A DNA stretch of 8,341 bases from Acetobacteraceae bacterium. Its GTDB lineage: Bacteria; Pseudomonadota; Alphaproteobacteria; Acetobacterales; Acetobacteraceae. The stretch covers positions 1 through 8,341 of the forward strand of contig PLSZ01000565.1 of NCBI GenBank assembly GCA_003164305.1, read 5' to 3'. Under the pieces are notes generated by a model that worked only from the letters and a program-made list of their open reading frames with translations, was not told the origin of the DNA and did not search any database. Positions 5,650 to 8,341 of the stretch are shown piece by piece. Each line of letters starts with the position of its first letter. The first letter of the stretch is position 1. The position numbers were made by a program, and so were the translations under genes.

Positions 5650-6060
5650 ATGCCGGATACCCGCGCTACGCCGCATATCGACATGCTTCGCTCGCCTCTG
5701 GGACGCGCGCGAGGTCTGGGCTCCGCGCGGGCGGGATCCAAGCACTGGTGGGCGCAACGCCTGACCTCGATCGCGCTGGTGCCGCTGACGTTGTGGTTCA
5801 TCTGGTCAATGCTGCGACTGGCTGGCGCGTCGCAGGCCGATGTGGCGGACTGGCTGTCGTCTCCGGTGCGGCTGGCGCTGCTGCTGGCGCTGATCGCCGC
5901 CACGTTCCATCACCTGCAACTCGGACTGCAAGTGGTGATCGAAGACTACGTGCCCCAGGAGGGCGTGAAGCTCGCGGCGGTCCTGGCGGTCAAAGGGCTT
6001 TGTATTCTTCTGGCGCTGATTTGCGCCATGAGCGCGCTGGCCCTCGGCCTGAATACCTGA
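5650..6060 (+). CDS. sdhD: Succinate dehydrogenase hydrophobic membrane anchor subunit
   Basis: SdhD is the second anchor of complex II and shares heme b and the ubiquinone pocket with SdhC. It has 136 residues, with RSPLGRARGLGSARAGSKHWWAQRLT at the N-terminus given here only as a landmark: the key parts are RSPLGRARGLG (14-24) and the WWAQRLTS stretch. Three membrane segments follow (about 39-58, 74-97, 107-132). In HHLQLGLQVVIEDY, H88 aligns with the E. coli heme ligand H71 by spacing to G92, D99 and Y100 (E. coli G75, D82, Y83); D99 and Y100 belong to the quinone site. AGGGGA precedes the ATG, nine bases after the sdhC stop, so the two are cotranscribed. Confidence 0.94.
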   Translation: MPDTRATPHIDMLRSPLGRARGLGSARAGSKHWWAQRLTSIALVPLTLWFIWSMLRLAGASQADVADWLSSPVRLALLLALIAATFHHLQLGLQVVIEDYVPQEGVKLAAVLAVKGLCILLALICAMSALALGLNT

Positions 6061-6072
6061 GAGGACTTTTCG

Positions 6073-7887
6073 ATGAACGCGATCACCCTTCCTTCGTCGC
6101 GCGCCTATAACATCGTCGATCACACCTACGACGTGGTGGTGGTCGGCGCCGGCGGTTCCGGACTGCGCGCCACGTTCGGGATGGGGGCGGCGGGCCTGAA
6201 AACGGCCTGCATCACGAAAGTGTTCCCCACCCGCAGCCACACCGTGGCCGCGCAAGGCGGCGTCGCGGCCTCTTTGGGCAACATGGATCACGACGAGTGG
6301 CGCTGGCACATGTATGACACCGTCAAAGGATCCGATTGGCTGGGCGATCAGGACGCGATCGAATACATGTGCCGTGAGGCGGTTCCGGCGGTCTACGAAC
6401 TGGAACATTTCGGCGTGCCGTTCAGCCGCACCGAAGCGGGTAAGATCTACCAGCGCCCGTTCGGCGGCCACATGACGCAGTTTGGCGATGGTGCGCCCGC
6501 GATGCGTGCCTGCGCCGCGGCGGACCGCACCGGGCATGCGATCCTGCATACGCTGTATCAGCAAAGCCTGAAGCACGACGCCGAGTTCTTCATCGAATAT
6601 TTTGCTCTCGACCTGATCATGGATCAGGAAGGCGTGTGCCGCGGTGTCATGGCATGGAATCTGGAAGACGGCACCATTCACCGCTTTCGTGCCCAGATGG
6701 TCGTGCTGGCCACGGGAGGTTACGGGCGTACCTTTCTTTCCTGCACCTCCGCGCACACCTGCACGGGTGACGGCAATGGCATGGTCCTGCGGGCCGGTCT
6801 GCCGTGCCAGGACATGGAGTTCGTGCAATTCCACCCCACCGGCATCTTCCCCGCCGGATGCCTGATCACCGAAGGCGCGCGCGGCGAGGGCGGGTATCTG
6901 ACCAACTCGGAGGGCGAGCGGTTCATGGAGCGTTATGCTCCGTCGGCGAAGGATCTCGCCAGCCGCGACGTGGTGTCGCGTTCGATGACGGTCGAGATCA
7001 ACGAGGGGCGCGGCTGCGGACCGAACAAGGATTATATCTATCTGCACCTGGAACATCTCGGCGCCGATCTGTTGCATGAGCGGTTGCCCGGCATTTCCGA
7101 GACGTCGAAAGTGTTCGCCGGCGTCGATGTGACCAAGGACCCGATCCCGGTGTTGCCCACCGTGCACTACAACATGGGCGGCGTGCCGACGAACCTGCAT
7201 ACCGAAGTGCTGCGGCCGACCCCGGACAATCCCGATGCCGTCGTGCCCGGTCTGATGGCGGTCGGTGAGGGCGCCTGCGTTTCCGTGCATGGCGCCAACC
7301 GTCTCGGCTGCAACTCGCTGCTGGACATCGTGGTGTTCGGGCGGGCGGCGGCGACTCGTACCGCGGAACTGATCCGGCCGGGCGCCGGGCAGCCTCCGCT
7401 GCCGCCAAAGGCGGGCGAGGCGACGATGGATCGCTTCGACCGCGCGCGGCATGCCAAAGGTGGCACCAAAGTGGCTGAGTTGAGGCTTGACATGCAGCGC
7501 ACCATGCAGTCCCACGCCGCCGTGTTTCGCAACAGCAAGACTCTGGAGCGCGGCGTGACGGAAATGCAGCGGGTCTGGCGCGGCCTGGACGACATGTCGG
7601 TATCGGATCACAGCCTGGTCTGGAACAGCGATCTGATGGAAGCGCTGGAGTTGCAGAATCTGATGGGCAACGCGATGACCACCATGGTCGGCGCCGAGGC
7701 CCGCCACGAGAGCCGCGGGGCGCACGCGCATGACGACTTCCCCGATCGTGACGACGTGCACTGGATGAAGCACACGCTCGCCTGGTGCGGTGACGATGGC
7801 GCCGTGAAGCTGGACTATCGCGGAGTAAAAATGCGCACGTTGACGAACGAGGTCTCGGTATTTCCGCCGAAGAAGCGGGTTTACTGA
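6073..7887 (+). CDS. sdhA: Succinate dehydrogenase flavoprotein subunit
   Basis: SdhA oxidises succinate to fumarate in the TCA cycle and passes electrons to SdhB; it faces the cytoplasm. The 604-residue length is normal. Motifs: FAD-binding GAGGSG (25-30); [15 protein letters not shown] with H56, the covalent FAD attachment histidine; QFHPTG (H254); GARGEGGYL with R270, the catalytic arginine; HYNMGGVPT (H365); and the substrate loop [13 protein letters not shown] (R410). The C-terminal helical domain (about 470-604) includes [13 protein letters not shown] and RHESRGAH. C413 replaces the glycine or alanine usual in NRLG(G/A)NSLLD, a mild variant unlikely to affect catalysis. The ATG follows GAGGA by 7 bases and begins 12 bases after the sdhD stop. 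Confidence 0.98.
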   Translation: MNAITLPSSRAYNIVDHTYDVVVVGAGGSGLRATFGMGAAGLKTACITKVFPTRSHTVAAQGGVAASLGNMDHDEWRWHMYDTVKGSDWLGDQDAIEYMCREAVPAVYELEHFGVPFSRTEAGKIYQRPFGGHMTQFGDGAPAMRACAAADRTGHAILHTLYQQSLKHDAEFFIEYFALDLIMDQEGVCRGVMAWNLEDGTIHRFRAQMVVLATGGYGRTFLSCTSAHTCTGDGNGMVLRAGLPCQDMEFVQFHPTGIFPAGCLITEGARGEGGYLTNSEGERFMERYAPSAKDLASRDVVSRSMTVEINEGRGCGPNKDYIYLHLEHLGADLLHERLPGISETSKVFAGVDVTKDPIPVLPTVHYNMGGVPTNLHTEVLRPTPDNPDAVVPGLMAVGEGACVSVHGANRLGCNSLLDIVVFGRAAATRTAELIRPGAGQPPLPPKAGEATMDRFDRARHAKGGTKVAELRLDMQRTMQSHAAVFRNSKTLERGVTEMQRVWRGLDDMSVSDHSLVWNSDLMEALELQNLMGNAMTTMVGAEARHESRGAHAHDDFPDRDDVHWMKHTLAWCGDDGAVKLDYRGVKMRTLTNEVSVFPPKKRVY

Positions 7888-7906
7888 TATCGCGATGGTA
7901 TCTCCA

Positions 7907-7921
7907 GGCCGCGAACCGGCC
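7907..7921. other. Small GC hairpin in the 84-bp sdhA-sdhB gap
   Basis: GGCCG (7907-7911) and CGGCC (7917-7921) flank a five-base loop. There is no T-tract, so it should not end transcription; it could set mRNA stability or processing within the operon. An 8-bp palindrome ATCGCGAT (7889-7896) lies just before it. Function is unproven. Confidence 0.3.
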
Positions 7922-7971
7922 ATGACGGTGAAATGAGTTTCGCTTCGCGGATTTAGGATAACGAAAGCGCC

Positions 7972-8341
7972 ATGGTCGAATTCAACCTTCCCGCCAATAG
8001 CCGCATCGGCCATGGGCAGTCTCATCCGGCGCCAGCGGGCGCGAAACAGGTTCGAGAGTTTCGGATTTACCGGTGGAACCCGGATGACGGGCAAAATCCG
8101 CGCATGGATTCCTACAACATCGACCTCGAGGCCTGCGGGCCGATGGTGCTGGACGCGCTGATCAAGATCAAGAATGAAGTCGATCCGACACTGACCTTCC
8201 GCCGTTCCTGCCGCGAAGGCATTTGTGGCTCCTGCGCGATGAACATTGATGGCGGCAACACGCTCGCCTGCCTGAAGCCGATCGATGAGGTAAAGGGCGC
8301 GGTGCGCATCACGCCATTGCCGCACATGCCGGTGGTGAAGG
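7972..8341 (+). CDS. sdhB: Succinate dehydrogenase iron-sulfur subunit, 5' part only
   Basis: SdhB carries the three iron-sulfur clusters that move electrons from FAD in SdhA to quinone at SdhC/SdhD. The window holds the first 123 codons of a protein usually about 240-260 residues; there is no stop because it runs off the edge. The [2Fe-2S] ferredoxin site is complete: [10 protein letters not shown] with C80, C85 and C88, then C100 in NTLAC. Upstream are the family segments [11 protein letters not shown] (30-40) and [21 protein letters not shown] (56-76). The extension before residue 28 is longer than in E. coli, so a somewhat later start cannot be excluded, but no better ATG is present. The ribosome site is weak (AGGA about 13 bases before the ATG). 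Confidence 0.96.
   Translation, partial: MVEFNLPANSRIGHGQSHPAPAGAKQVREFRIYRWNPDDGQNPRMDSYNIDLEACGPMVLDALIKIKNEVDPTLTFRRSCREGICGSCAMNIDGGNTLACLKPIDEVKGAVRITPLPHMPVVK

Noticed and set aside
4666..5757. Minus-strand open frame of 363 codons across the secreted-protein gene and sdhC
   Set aside because: It overlaps two plus-strand genes with clear protein features and has a shadow-like basic, Gln-rich composition.
7888..7971. Small gene between sdhA and sdhB
   Set aside because: Only a four-codon frame (ATG at 7922) is present; nothing codable.
5806..8325. Minus-strand open frame of 839 codons opposite sdhD-sdhA-sdhB
   Set aside because: It is antisense to three clear sdh genes; its product is rich in His, Arg, Gln and Ala with no known motif, as expected of a shadow frame.

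Overview
The window looks like part of an alphaproteobacterial chromosome. The succinate dehydrogenase genes resemble those of Rhodospirillales or Acetobacteraceae, the codons are GC-rich, and the CRISPR system is of the compact type II-C kind common in Proteobacteria. The taxonomic placement is inference from general protein resemblance, not from a search.

Left half (1-4480): a type II-C CRISPR-Cas locus. On the minus strand, cas9 (1017 codons), cas1 and cas2 form one tightly overlapping operon read leftward. Two non-coding parts of the system can be recovered from the bases. First, positions 1-22 look like the 3' part of a CRISPR repeat, with the array running off the left edge. Second, a tracrRNA gene lies on the plus strand at about 4391-4478, divergent from cas9. 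Thirteen bases at the window edge (1-13) are an exact reverse complement of 4391-4403, the start of the predicted tracrRNA. The pairing geometry rebuilds a repeat of about 36 nt. The array would therefore be transcribed rightward, head-on to the cas operon, and a perfect 15-bp inverted repeat sits where the two transcripts converge. The tracrRNA and cas9 promoters appear interleaved in about 45 bp. Cas9 would use the tracrRNA-crRNA duplex to cut invading DNA; Cas1 and Cas2 would insert new spacers.

Middle (4480-5208): a non-coding stretch, a small secreted protein of unknown function (137 codons), and a leader with a candidate promoter and a 9-bp direct repeat.

Right half (5209-8341): the succinate dehydrogenase operon sdhC-sdhD-sdhA-sdhB on the plus strand, with sdhB cut by the window end. 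SdhC and SdhD anchor the complex in the inner membrane and hold heme b and the quinone site. SdhA carries covalent FAD and oxidises succinate. SdhB carries the iron-sulfur clusters that link the two. The defence locus thus sits directly beside a core respiratory operon.

The main point of interest is the reconstructed crRNA-tracrRNA pair and its arrangement, together with a compact, apparently intact Cas9. The Cas proteins themselves belong to known families.
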